Source: Elusimicrobiota bacterium
Lineage (GTDB): Bacteria > CG03 > SLGR01
Assembly: GCA_003553445.1 (NCBI GenBank)
Contig: PWEK01000025.1
Span: 1-43,810, forward strand
Reading direction: 5' to 3'
Length of the DNA: 43,810 nt
Position 1 is the stretch's first letter. Each line of letters opens with the position of its first letter. Made by a program: the position numbers and the translations under genes. The notes under the pieces are model-generated. The model made no database searches. It was given only the letters and a program-made list of their open reading frames with translations, and was not told where the DNA came from. Positions 8,017-15,356 of this stretch are shown one piece after another.

Positions 8017-8817
8017 TTATAGAAGAGTTACATCGGCTTCAATTTCTCTGTTTTCCAGCACATGCCATTTCTTATTATGGTTGGCTTTTTTTCTGGAATT
8101 TCCCGCTGAGAGAGGAATTCTGCTGAGATTGTTTTCCTTAACCCATTTTGCCAGATTTCCTGTAAGCTTCGAGAAACCGAATTTATCCAGCAAATAGCCC
8201 AATCTTTGCACAGTTGCCTTATCATGCATTTGAATAGATGCCGTAAAAAGTCTCTCCTCGCTGATTTTGCCGGAGGATGCCAGTTCAATTAAAACATTGG
8301 CTGCATTATCCAATCCGCCGGCATATTCTTTGTAAAATACAATATCTACAGCAGTTGCCTCAATTGTTGACATCCGGATATATCCTGCGGGTGTCTTTTT
8401 TTCTTCTGTTAATACTTTTTTTATTTTACCGGACTTTATAAATTTAATAGCTGCTCTTCCTTTTTCAATATCTCTTATTGATGAGTTAACTATAACCTGA
8501 AATACCTGGGGAGCTTGATGCGAAGCGCCGTGAAATGCAGCCGCGGAAAGTATTCCCACATAATAAGTTCTTTTAAGATATTTCATTAACTGATCTATGA
8601 AGTATGCGGGAGGAGGTCCGCCGGCATGGATATCTTCGGGTTTTATTATAACGAAAAAGCCCTGGGCGGGCTGAATAAGTCTGCCTTTTCTCTGCAATCT
8701 CGATATGCTTTTATGAAAAGCTGAAGTTGAAAGACCACTCCTTTCCAGGGCATCCCGCTTTGTAAAGGTTATTTTTCCCTCACTTCGATATACATTTATT
8801 AACTCGTTTAATCTCAC
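8017..8817 (-). CDS. AbiEi-type antitoxin (second system)
   Basis: This 266-residue partner of the adjacent AbiEii toxin begins with a winged helix-turn-helix: ITFTKRDALERSGLSTSAFH, then LQRKGRLIQPAQGFFVII. The AbiEi antitoxin core follows (YYVGILSAAAFHGASHQ, VIVNSSIRDI, then MSTIEATAVDIVFYKEYAGG). It is longer than the first antitoxin (199 residues) and has an extra C-terminal region of about 60 residues with basic character (NSRKKANHNKK). The start is GTG at 8817, very close to the predicted promoter, so the leader would be short. If transcription starts a little further upstream, GTG remains the best start, because the helix-turn-helix begins only about 15 residues in. Confidence 0.83.
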   Translation of the reverse strand: MRLNELINVYRSEGKITFTKRDALERSGLSTSAFHKSISRLQRKGRLIQPAQGFFVIIKPEDIHAGGPPPAYFIDQLMKYLKRTYYVGILSAAAFHGASHQAPQVFQVIVNSSIRDIEKGRAAIKFIKSGKIKKVLTEEKKTPAGYIRMSTIEATAVDIVFYKEYAGGLDNAANVLIELASSGKISEERLFTASIQMHDKATVQRLGYLLDKFGFSKLTGNLAKWVKENNLSRIPLSAGNSRKKANHNKKWHVLENREIEADVTLL

Positions 8818-8824
8818 TGCACTG

Positions 8825-8859
8825 TGTTATTAATAACATATTTTTCCATATATTGTCAA
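8825..8859 (-). promoter_or_regulatory. Promoter and palindromic operator of second AbiE operon
   Basis: On the minus strand TTGACA (8859-8854) is followed by an AT-rich stretch, with a possible -10 TATTAA at 18-base spacing (8835-8830). A perfect 14-bp palindrome, TGTTATTAATAACA (8825-8838), covers the -10 region and would block polymerase if bound. This is a likely site for self-regulation by the AbiEi protein. The palindrome differs from that of the first AbiE operon, as expected for two unrelated antitoxins. Confidence 0.45.
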
Positions 8860-8910
8860 GACTTGCATTTACCAACACACAAAGATAGGGGGGGGTAATA
8901 GAATATTCAG

Positions 8911-8955
8911 CGATAGATGTTTTGAATGGACCCCAAGTGGGAGGACGGTGTTTAA
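8911..8955 (+). repeat. Decayed tRNA-Asn-derived repeat, site F
   Basis: CGATAGATGTTTTGAA, then TGGACCCCAAGTGGGAGGAC, then GGTGTTTAAT lines up with site E. The left arm CGATAGATG is identical to that at 12059-12067, the core is recognisable with several changes, and the right arm GGTGTT matches site B. It is too degraded to be certain. If real, it splits the 5.1-kb module into a 1.9-kb AbiE module and a 3.2-kb SEC-C/Fic/recombinase module. Confidence 0.45.
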
Positions 8956-9297
8956 TTTTTGTTTTAAATGTTCGGTTTTTGATGTGTACCATATGGTGAC
9001 AGAAATTATAGGAAATTCTCATTACGATACCAATTAGTGGCAATTATTTCAATATATTCCCATTCAATATATTGCCGTCAGTTGTCAAAAAACCAAATAT
9101 TTCCCTATATTTTTATTGTTTGGTGTAACTTTGATTGCAAAAAATCACGACGATTATAGAATTATCTTGACTTTTGGAAAATTATGCGCACACTATTTAT
9201 GAATAAATAGAAGCATAGTAAGCGGATAAATAGCAGTTTAGAGTTTGGATAAACAGCATGAGCAGGGTTTTTCAAAATATGTGGTATTGGCTTATAT

Positions 9298-10272
9298 TCA
9301 ATTATTCCCGCAACAATATTTATATTTCTTCCCGCTTCCGCAGGAACAGGGATCATTTCTACCTACTATTTTATCTTTCGTCTGTTTTTTTAACCATTCA
9401 ATTGCTCCAGGGACTTTCTTCCAGGCTTCCAAAAAAACAGCGCCATAACACATGGCTTCGCTCTCTCCACCTAATGTAATTCTGTCCGGAAGTTTTTCGC
9501 TCGGTATTTTTTTCCCAACAAGGTAATCCGGCACATGTGCATTATATTTTCTTGCCACCAAAAGCAATTTGTTTGTTTCTTCACAGGAGCCATTTTTAAC
9601 ATATGCCAATAACGCTTCCGAGTATATCCAGTCAGCAGCGCAGTCATTTTTGTATTTTTCCATATTGAAAAGTTTTTCCAGATCATCCCATCTCTGATCC
9701 TCCGCGTAGCAGGCTGCAAGAATATATCTTATGCCCTGATTATCACCAGGATTAAGTTCCAGCATATCTCTGTAATTTTCAATAGCTTCCTCATGTCTTC
9801 CAAGCTTCCATAAAGCATGCGCATGTCCCCTGCGAGCGCGCATATAAGGCCTTGATTTTGTGAAACCCCAGAAATGCCCCTTATATTCCTCGAAATTTTT
9901 CTTGCCCAAGGCTCTTTCTCCAGCTTTAATTCCCTTCATATAATAATCTTTTGTTTCCTCCCAGGATGTTGCCGCGTCCTCTGCTAGAATCACATAGGCA
10001 TCAGCGCAGTCTTTTGATATTTCAAGGGCCTCGTGGGCCGCCTCCACCCGGTCAGCAGGATATACAAAATCCCAAGCCTCATAAATTATATCCTGAGCGC
10101 GCCTTAACGGAGTTTGATTTACAACTGGAGGCATTTCGGACTTGCCGGTAAATTGATTTAAATACTCCCTGACTTCTTCAACAGATTCAAATTCCTTATC
10201 TTCAAGAAGCTTTGAAATATTGCTTGTAATCTTTTCGGTAGATTTAATTCCTTTTTTCTTTTTCTTGCCCAT
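9298..10272 (-). CDS. TPR protein with C-terminal SEC-C metal-binding motif
   Basis: This 324-residue soluble protein has a lysine-rich first 12 residues. Residues of about 60-270 are mostly helical and include a recognisable TPR (GRHEEAIENYRDMLELNPGD) preceded by ACADAYVILAEDAA-like repeats. The last 22 residues form a SEC-C zinc motif, RNDPCSCGSGKKYKYCCG, with Cys309, Cys311, Cys320 and Cys321. SEC-C motifs occur at the end of SecA and in many unrelated proteins, so this does not imply secretion. GGAGG precedes the ATG and overlaps the last codons of the upstream RhuM-Fic gene, whose stop codon abuts this start. The two were therefore one transcript and probably one functional unit. The function is unknown; toxin control or a partner role in defence is inference from context. 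Confidence 0.78.
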   Translation of the reverse strand: MGKKKKKGIKSTEKITSNISKLLEDKEFESVEEVREYLNQFTGKSEMPPVVNQTPLRRAQDIIYEAWDFVYPADRVEAAHEALEISKDCADAYVILAEDAATSWEETKDYYMKGIKAGERALGKKNFEEYKGHFWGFTKSRPYMRARRGHAHALWKLGRHEEAIENYRDMLELNPGDNQGIRYILAACYAEDQRWDDLEKLFNMEKYKNDCAADWIYSEALLAYVKNGSCEETNKLLLVARKYNAHVPDYLVGKKIPSEKLPDRITLGGESEAMCYGAVFLEAWKKVPGAIEWLKKQTKDKIVGRNDPCSCGSGKKYKYCCGNN

Positions 10273-11286
10273 TTATTTACCTCCTTTCCGAACTCCGTTT
10301 TCAACATTTTCCGATACTGTTTCACTCATATCTATTAAATTAGTTATCACAGATTCAATTATTTCTTTCTCCGACGGACCGCTTTCGGCAATCATAAGGG
10401 TCAATGCGCACAGGGTATTCTCTTCAATGCGTTTCCTTGCTTCATTAATATACAAAAGATTGTTTTTGTCCAGGTAACTTAAAAAAACAGTAGATGCTAT
10501 TCTCTTATTTCCATCAACAAAAGCATGATTTTTAGTTATCGTATAAAGCAGGTGGGAAGCTTTTGATTCAACACTGGGATATAGTTCCTGACCACCGAAG
10601 GTTTGATATGTATTTTCAATTGCCGACTCAAAAGACCTGTCTTTCACTTTACCAAATAGCTTCTCTCCGGAAAATTTTTTCTATAATTGATTAACAACTG
10701 CATTTGCATCTTTTAAACTGAATTTATAGTTCTCTTTTATGGCCTCTTTTTTTTCAACTTTTCCGTTGTCATAATTATCGAATAAAACCAGGGCGTTGTA
10801 ATAATCTGATATAATTTTAAGTAATCCCTTTGTTTCCAGTAAATCAGTCTCTTTTTCCAGCTTATTAACTATATTAAAAAGCTCCTTCAGTTTTTCTTGC
10901 CTCTCCTGCAGTCTGCTAATATTAAGTGTATAGCCCCGGACAATATAATCCCTTAATTTTGACGTGGCCCATTTTCGAAAGTCTGTGCCTCTTTGAGACT
11001 TAATACGGTAACCGACCGAGATAATAACGTCTAGGTTATAATGATTAATCTCTCTTTCGACATCCCGGCCTCCTTCGTTTTGAACTATCCGGAATTTCCG
11101 GATAGTTGGATATTTTTCTAACTCTCCCTCACTGTATACATTCTTTATATGCTCGTTTACTGTTCTCACGTCTTTTTCAAACAAAACGGACATTTGCTTC
11201 TGGGTAAGCCAGACTGTTTCTTTATCCAGTTTAACATCTATCTCTGTTTTTCCGTCAGCGGTTTTATAAATCTCTATGTTGCTCAT
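10273..11286 (-). pseudogene. RhuM-Fic/DOC family gene split by an in-frame TAG
   Basis: Reading leftward from 11286, the first 201 codons encode a RhuM-family N-terminus (MSNIEIYKTADGKTEIDV, TVWLTQKQMSVLF, YNLDVIISVGYRIKS, RGTDFRKWATSKLRDYI). A TAG at 10683-10681 stops it. The same frame stays open beyond (KKFSGEKLFGKVKDRSFESA) and continues into a Fic/DOC domain with FVDGNKRIA, ending at 10273. Joined, the 337 codons match the usual length of RhuM-Fic proteins, so one nonsense codon is the only lesion. The C-terminal part could restart at a GTG at 10647. The Fic motif has Ala in place of the usual Pro (HAFVDGNKR), which many family members tolerate. Fic domains transfer AMP or similar groups to proteins. 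It is followed directly by the SEC-C gene. Confidence 0.82.
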
Positions 11287-11469
11287 TTTTTATTTTACTT
11301 AATTTTTATCATAAATACCCTCAATATAATAACCCTTACTTATTTCTGGCTATATTATTTTTTTTTATTATAACACTTTTCCAAATCGATTAAAATGGCG
11401 ATGGCTGTAACCTCGCAACTCCAATAACGAAACTATAGCGTAAATTGTAACTAAAGGAGAACCCCTCTT

Positions 11470-12007
11470 ATGAAAAAATGCGGAATATACCTCAGGGTAT
11501 CCACAGAAGGACAGGCAGACGTAAAAGAAGGCTCGCTTAAATCCCAAATAAGCAGGCTGAAATCGTTAATTAAATCAAAAAACAATATGCGGGAAAAATG
11601 GAAACTGGTTCAAGTATATTCTGAAAAAGGCCGTTCTGGAAAAGACCTTAACAGGCCGCAGATTCAACTATTGATTGAAGATATCTTAAAACATAAAATC
11701 AACCTGGGCCCGAGGCAACGGCGGTGAATATTACTATTACTCCTGCATCTGCCGGAACAATTATATCCGGGCGGATTTAATAGAAAAGCAGATTATATCC
11801 CTGGTTCGAAAATATGCCGTTAACACCTGCGTTAATATTAATGACCTCAAAATTAAAATCACCGGAGGATCGTTCGGAAAAGCGAAACTTGCTGAGTTGT
11901 CACGTAGATTATCTGCGGCAAAAACTCCATTCCGGAGAAATATTTTAAAAAGAATAATAAAAAAGATTTATTGCAAAGATAGAAGCATAGAGATTGAATT
12001 GCAATGA
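11470..12007 (+). pseudogene. Serine recombinase, internally deleted and frameshifted
   Basis: From the ATG at 11470 (AAGGAGA nine bases upstream) the first 75 or so codons are a serine resolvase/invertase N-terminus. They carry GIYLRVSTEGQ with the nucleophile Ser, KSQISRLKSLI, and VYSEKGRSGKDLNRPQIQLL. The frame then closes at 11727 after an unrelated tail. From about 11722 to the TGA at 12005-12007 a second frame encodes what looks like the C-terminus of a large serine recombinase: YYYYSCICRNNYIRADLIEK (zinc beta-ribbon end), a helical segment, and a final RRNILKRIIKKIYCKDRSIE. The middle (catalytic helix E and DNA-binding parts) is missing. The gene is dead, but it is the only site-specific recombinase in the island and stops about 50 bases from repeat site E. 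Confidence 0.75.
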
Positions 12008-12056
12008 AAATCTGCGTGTTTTTACTGAAAGTTCGAAGGAATTTCAGGTGCCTTCT

Positions 12057-12114
12057 CGACGATAGATGGTTCGAAAACAATGTGGCTCCCCGAGCTGGAC
12101 GGCAGTGATAACAG
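12057..12114 (+). repeat. tRNA-Asn-derived repeat, site E
   Basis: The core at 12083-12100 is TGGCTCCCCGAGCTGGAC, with left arm CGATAGATGGTTCGAAAACA and right arm GGCAGTGATAACAG. It has the best-preserved arms of the set and can serve as the reference: sites A, C and E share the right arm, and sites D and E share the A-rich left arm. It lies just after the broken recombinase gene. Confidence 0.8.
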
Positions 12115-12144
12115 ATTTTACATAATATTGGAATTGACTTTTGT

Positions 12145-12372
12145 TTACCCGTTATGGGCTAAACATCTACACTTTTTTAAAACTTTTTCTATTGATATTG
12201 CAAATGTTTTTTGCTTAACAAAAGATTCAGATGGCAATCCCAGGGATAGCATTCCCACAACTTCACCATTAATACTATCCACAAAAGGGCCACCGGACAT
12301 TCCTTTCTGGCTTTTAAAAGATAATTTAAATCTCTCGACTTCCTGCTTTTTTATATTTTCCGCATTTACCTA
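12145..12372 (-). pseudogene. C-terminal fragment of a trypsin-like serine protease
   Basis: On the minus strand, 75 open codons end at a TAA at 12147-12145. The translation contains KGMSGGPFVDSINGEVVGML, the catalytic-serine box of trypsin-like (S1-type) peptidases (GxSGGP followed by a G-x-V-V-G strand), then a family-like end (FAISIEKVLKK). There is no N-terminus: the histidine and aspartate of the triad are absent, and an in-frame TAG lies at 12372-12370. The fragment is cut off where an IS21 remnant begins on the other strand, so insertion of that element probably destroyed the gene. Confidence 0.65.
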
Positions 12373-12404
12373 AAAGCTATAATAAATTCCATAGCGAACG
12401 CCGG

Positions 12405-12689
12405 AGAAATTTCCAGAGTTTAAAAACAAGCGTTTTGGATGAACCGGGATTTAAAAAATTACCCAATTACAGCGCTGATGATTTTTTTGAAATAATATCT
12501 AAGCGTTATGAAAAAAATTCTGTGATAATAACTGCGAATAAAACTTTTGAACAATGGTCGGATATTTTTAATGACAGCATTCTTGCCAATGCCATAATTG
12601 ACAGAGTTGTACACTATTCAACTGTCATTAAGATAAAGGGACCAAGCTACAGAAAAAAGAATCTGAAAAAGGGAGGTGATGGACAGTAA
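12405..12689 (+). mobile_element. istB: Truncated IstB (IS21 helper ATPase) remnant
   Basis: The frame that includes 12435-12689 encodes the C-terminal third of IstB, the AAA+ helper of IS21-family transposition. It contains SVLDEPGFKKL (Walker B region), FFEIISKRYEKNSVIITANK, FEQWSDIFND, ANAIIDRVVHYS and IKIKGPSYRKKN, all in family order. The N-terminal region with Walker A is gone, and no istA is present nearby. No intact terminal repeats were recognised at its edges. It is a relic and should not be called as a gene. Confidence 0.8.
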
Positions 12690-12931
12690 AAAAATTTGGG
12701 TTGAACTATGGAAAAAAGTTTGGCATTACCTATGGAATTTTATTTGACTTTGAGACACTTATTAAAGAGTCACCTGGGTATTATAAGAAAGCTTTAATAT
12801 TGTAAATGCCATATGGATTAAACCACATAATTATCCCTTATCTGCTTGTAGCCCTGATCGGTTTGCCAAATTACCTGGCCAAACAATGCAATTTATAAAT
12901 CAGTTATGGGCTCTTTTTCTTATAACATCTT

Positions 12932-13396
12932 TCAGTTAAACCAGTACCTGATACCTATTCCTCCGTTTAACTCCGCATCTGTATCTGGCAGCAGCAGCAT
13001 TACCGGAACAATTTCAATAAAAATATCCAGTGGCGCTTCTGAGAGAATAAAATTTATACCCACAGGAATCCTGACCCCTGTTTCCGGATCATCGCTGATC
13101 GTTACCCTTCCGCCCATGCCATAATAGAATAAGGTGTTGCCGGCATCTTCAATATCCTCAGTTGCGGTATCGATACCACTATGCCAGAGATAGTCCAGGT
13201 GAAGATGGAACGATTCAATACCGATAAATGACCAGGCCACTCCGGCGGCCAGGGCATTTTTTTCGGTTGTCCATCTTTTAAAACTGAGCCCCGTAGGTTG
13301 CCCAAGTATTATCCCTAGGCCGGTTTTATCAGCCTGAAGTTCTGCACCGGGAGCTAAAACTAAAATCCCAAAAATAACAATCAATAATTTTTTCAT
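12932..13396 (-). CDS. Small outer-membrane beta-barrel protein
   Basis: This 154-residue protein has a clear signal peptide (MKKLLIVIFGILVLAPGA, cleavage probably after ELQA near residue 22). The mature part is made of alternating short amphipathic strands such as GLGIILGQPTGLSFKRW, NALAAGVAWSF and HLHLDYLWH. It ends in GGIGIRYWFN, a glycine-rich last strand close to the aromatic C-terminal signature of outer-membrane proteins. It resembles DUF3996-type small barrels, but I cannot name the family. GGAGG lies upstream of the ATG. Its presence supports a diderm envelope, provided that the gene is at home here. It sits in the module next to tRNA-Asn and appears intact. Confidence 0.72.
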   Translation of the reverse strand: MKKLLIVIFGILVLAPGAELQADKTGLGIILGQPTGLSFKRWTTEKNALAAGVAWSFIGIESFHLHLDYLWHSGIDTATEDIEDAGNTLFYYGMGGRVTISDDPETGVRIPVGINFILSEAPLDIFIEIVPVMLLLPDTDAELNGGIGIRYWFN

Positions 13397-13538
13397 TTTT
13401 TATATTTCCTCCTTTCTTTTCTTCCATCTTAAAATGTATACAATATAAGAAGGGCTCAAACAATTGCCTATTTCTACTCTTTACTGACCTTTAATGCGGC
13501 TTGTATAATTTTGCACTAAAAGATATAATTAAAAAAAT

Positions 13539-14198
13539 ATGACTAAAAATTACAAAGTATTAAGAAAGGAAAGTTTAACATGGAAAGGCCGCTCCATTTT
13601 GATAGAAATCAGAATGAAACCAAAATTTCCATATGGTACTGATTTTTATGTTTTTATGGATAACGAAATTATTTCTCACACAAGTAATACTGAAGCTATA
13701 GAAATGATATGGGAAGATGTTAAAGGAAGAAGATCAATCCCAGAAGATGAAACATATAAATTACACAAAGAATTAGAAAAATTAAAAACAAATGACTACT
13801 TTACTCATGAGGGAGCGCGAATTCCCATAAAAGTTGAATTACACTTCCAAGAAATTATAATCCCGAAAAATTTCTCCGAACTACTTGAAAAAATGAGGAA
13901 TATACTATCTACTGTACAGAATAAAAAAAACTTTTGCCCGTCTTTTTATGATTCAGGATATTCTTATTTTACCGTTACAATAAATGGTGAAAAACATATT
14001 ATTGGTAAAAAAGAAGCAGAAAGAAAAAGCAGTTGTGCTGTATTAGTCGGTGGTTTATTTTTTTTTACAATGGGAATTTTTATCTTTCAAAAAGGAATAC
14101 GAGAGGGAGAGTTTTTAGCTCCATCCATTTTTTCACTTATCTTTGGTTTACTATGTATTTTGGGAAGTAATATTAAATTTAGAAAACCTAAAAAATAG
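13539..14198 (+). CDS. Hypothetical membrane protein with two C-terminal helices
   Basis: This encodes 219 residues and the family is not recognised. Residues 1-165 are soluble and mixed in charge, with repeated beta-type segments (SILIEIRMKPKF, DFYVFMDNEII, IPIKVELHFQEIIIP, YFTVTINGEKHIIG). Two hydrophobic helices follow, SCAVLVGGLFFFTMGIFIF and FLAPSIFSLIFGLLCILG, with a short loop between, then a basic tail (KFRKPKK) that should stay in the cytoplasm. With no signal peptide, the N-terminal domain probably faces the cytoplasm. No good ribosome binding site is visible, and base composition is more AT-rich than in the core genes, in keeping with imported DNA. Confidence 0.6.
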   Translation: MTKNYKVLRKESLTWKGRSILIEIRMKPKFPYGTDFYVFMDNEIISHTSNTEAIEMIWEDVKGRRSIPEDETYKLHKELEKLKTNDYFTHEGARIPIKVELHFQEIIIPKNFSELLEKMRNILSTVQNKKNFCPSFYDSGYSYFTVTINGEKHIIGKKEAERKSSCAVLVGGLFFFTMGIFIFQKGIREGEFLAPSIFSLIFGLLCILGSNIKFRKPKK

Positions 14199-14342
14199 AA
14201 TCGGTAAAAGCAGCAACTTTCCTTATGCAATCTATAACGGCAACTATTTTTACCGCATTATAACTCTTTTCAAAATTAGTGTGAACACGATAGTAACGTA
14301 TTCAATTAAAATAATACAAAATTGATCACTTATGTGTTAAAC

Positions 14343-14418
14343 TGGCTCCCCGGGCTGGACTCGAACCAGCAACTTAGCGGTTAACAGCCGCTCACTCTGC
14401 CAATTGAGTTACCGGGGA
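14343..14418 (-). tRNA. tRNA-Asn (GTT)
   Basis: This is a 76-base cloverleaf with encoded CCA. The acceptor strand TCCCCGG pairs with CCGGGGA; the anticodon loop is CTGTTAA with anticodon GTT; the T arm is GCTGG TTCGAGT CCAGC. It lies eight bases after the porB stop codon and may be co-transcribed with the por operon. Its 3' end is the source of the repeated core found five or six times in the island to its left, so it is the probable integration target. Confidence 0.95.
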
Positions 14419-14425
14419 ACTGTTT

Positions 14426-15355
14426 TTAAGATGTTGCTTTCTGAAGATCTTCGAGGCGTTTCCAGTTTTTGTCAATGTTTTTTTGTATTTCGCCAATTAT
14501 ATTTTTATTCTCTTCTTTTTGCAAATGGCGGAAACGACCCTGCATTTTGATCCATTCATCCACAGGTTTAGGTTTTCTTGGTGTATAGGTAATTTTGTAT
14601 TTTCCTTCTTCTACTTCGTAAAGTGGCCAGGCTTTGCAATCTACCATTGCTTTTGCAAATTCAATTGTTTTCTCTGTTTTATGTTTTATACCTGGTGGAC
14701 ACGGGGAAAAAACATTTAAAAAAGCCGGGCCCTCAACAGCAAATGCCTTTTGCGCTTTTGCTATAAGATCCTTCCAGTTAGATATTGCACCCTGAGCTGC
14801 ATAAGGAATCTTGTGTGCTGCTACAATTTCAGTAAGGTCTTTTGGAAAGACATTCTTTCCGGGTATTTCTTTTCCGGCCGGAGACGTAGTTGTTGCTGCC
14901 CCTTTTTGTGTTGCACCCGAACGCTGAATCCCTGTATTCATATATGCTTCATTATTGTAGCATACATAAACAAAATCATGCCCTCTCTCAAGCGCTCCGG
15001 AAAGAGATTGTAAACCTATGTCGTATGTTCCACCATCTCCGCCAAAAGCCAGAAACTTAATATTCTTTTTTATTCTTCCCTGTTTCTTCAAAGCTCTGTA
15101 TGCGCTTTCTGCTCCCGCCGCAGTTGCGGCTGAATTCTCAAATGCGCTATGCATCCATGGTGTTTTCCATGCAGTATATGGATAAATGGTGGTTGCTACT
15201 TCCAAGCATCCTGTCGCATTAGTCACAACCACAGGATCTTCGGTACCCATCATAACCATCTTTGCAACGAGTGGAGCACCGCACCCCGCACAAAGTCTGT
15301 GACCAGGTCCAAGCCTTTCAGGAATCTTAGTTAATTTTTTTAAATTTACAGCCAT
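14426..15355 (-). CDS. porB: 2-oxoacid:ferredoxin oxidoreductase, beta (TPP) subunit
   Basis: This 309-residue subunit binds thiamine pyrophosphate and carries an Fe-S cluster in the CoA-dependent oxidation of pyruvate (or a related 2-oxoacid) to the acyl-CoA with reduction of ferredoxin. RLCAGCGAP (Cys22, Cys25) and NATGCLEV (Cys50) supply cluster ligands, with a further Cys in NVFSPCPPG. The TPP motif runs from FGGDGGTYDIGLQSL to YVCYNNEAYMNTG. Length and motifs fit the four-subunit archaeal/anaerobe form. Pyruvate is the likeliest substrate, but other ketoacids cannot be excluded. It is the last gene of porC-D-A-B, one base after porA. Confidence 0.93.
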   Translation of the reverse strand: MAVNLKKLTKIPERLGPGHRLCAGCGAPLVAKMVMMGTEDPVVVTNATGCLEVATTIYPYTAWKTPWMHSAFENSAATAAGAESAYRALKKQGRIKKNIKFLAFGGDGGTYDIGLQSLSGALERGHDFVYVCYNNEAYMNTGIQRSGATQKGAATTTSPAGKEIPGKNVFPKDLTEIVAAHKIPYAAQGAISNWKDLIAKAQKAFAVEGPAFLNVFSPCPPGIKHKTEKTIEFAKAMVDCKAWPLYEVEEGKYKITYTPRKPKPVDEWIKMQGRFRHLQKEENKNIIGEIQKNIDKNWKRLEDLQKATS

Positions 15356-15356
15356 C

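Larger units (their letters stand above)
8818..9297. other. Intergenic region between AbiE operon and SEC-C gene
   Basis: This is 480 bases without a supported gene. It contains the promoter and palindrome of the second AbiE operon (8825-8859) and a decayed likely copy of the tRNA-Asn repeat (8911-8955). Open frames at 8780-9043 and 9162-9356 have no family resemblance and overlap these elements. The rest is AT-rich with nothing I can identify. Confidence 0.5.

Noticed and set aside
10681-10683. TAG as a recoded sense codon (pyrrolysine or suppressed amber)
   Set aside because: TAG ends ordinary genes here (for example parB), there is no sign of recoding elements, and the gene lies in a region full of other broken genes.
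263-12100. CRISPR-like direct repeats
   Set aside because: The repeats are 1-5 kb apart, not spacer-sized, and match the tRNA-Asn 3' end; no cas genes are present.
12080-12373. 97-codon open frame on the plus strand
   Set aside because: It begins inside repeat site E and is antisense to the trypsin-like protease fragment, which has a clear active-site motif.
12865-12890. GTTTGCCA/TGGCCAAAC hairpin as a terminator
   Set aside because: The stem has a bulge and no T-run follows on either strand.
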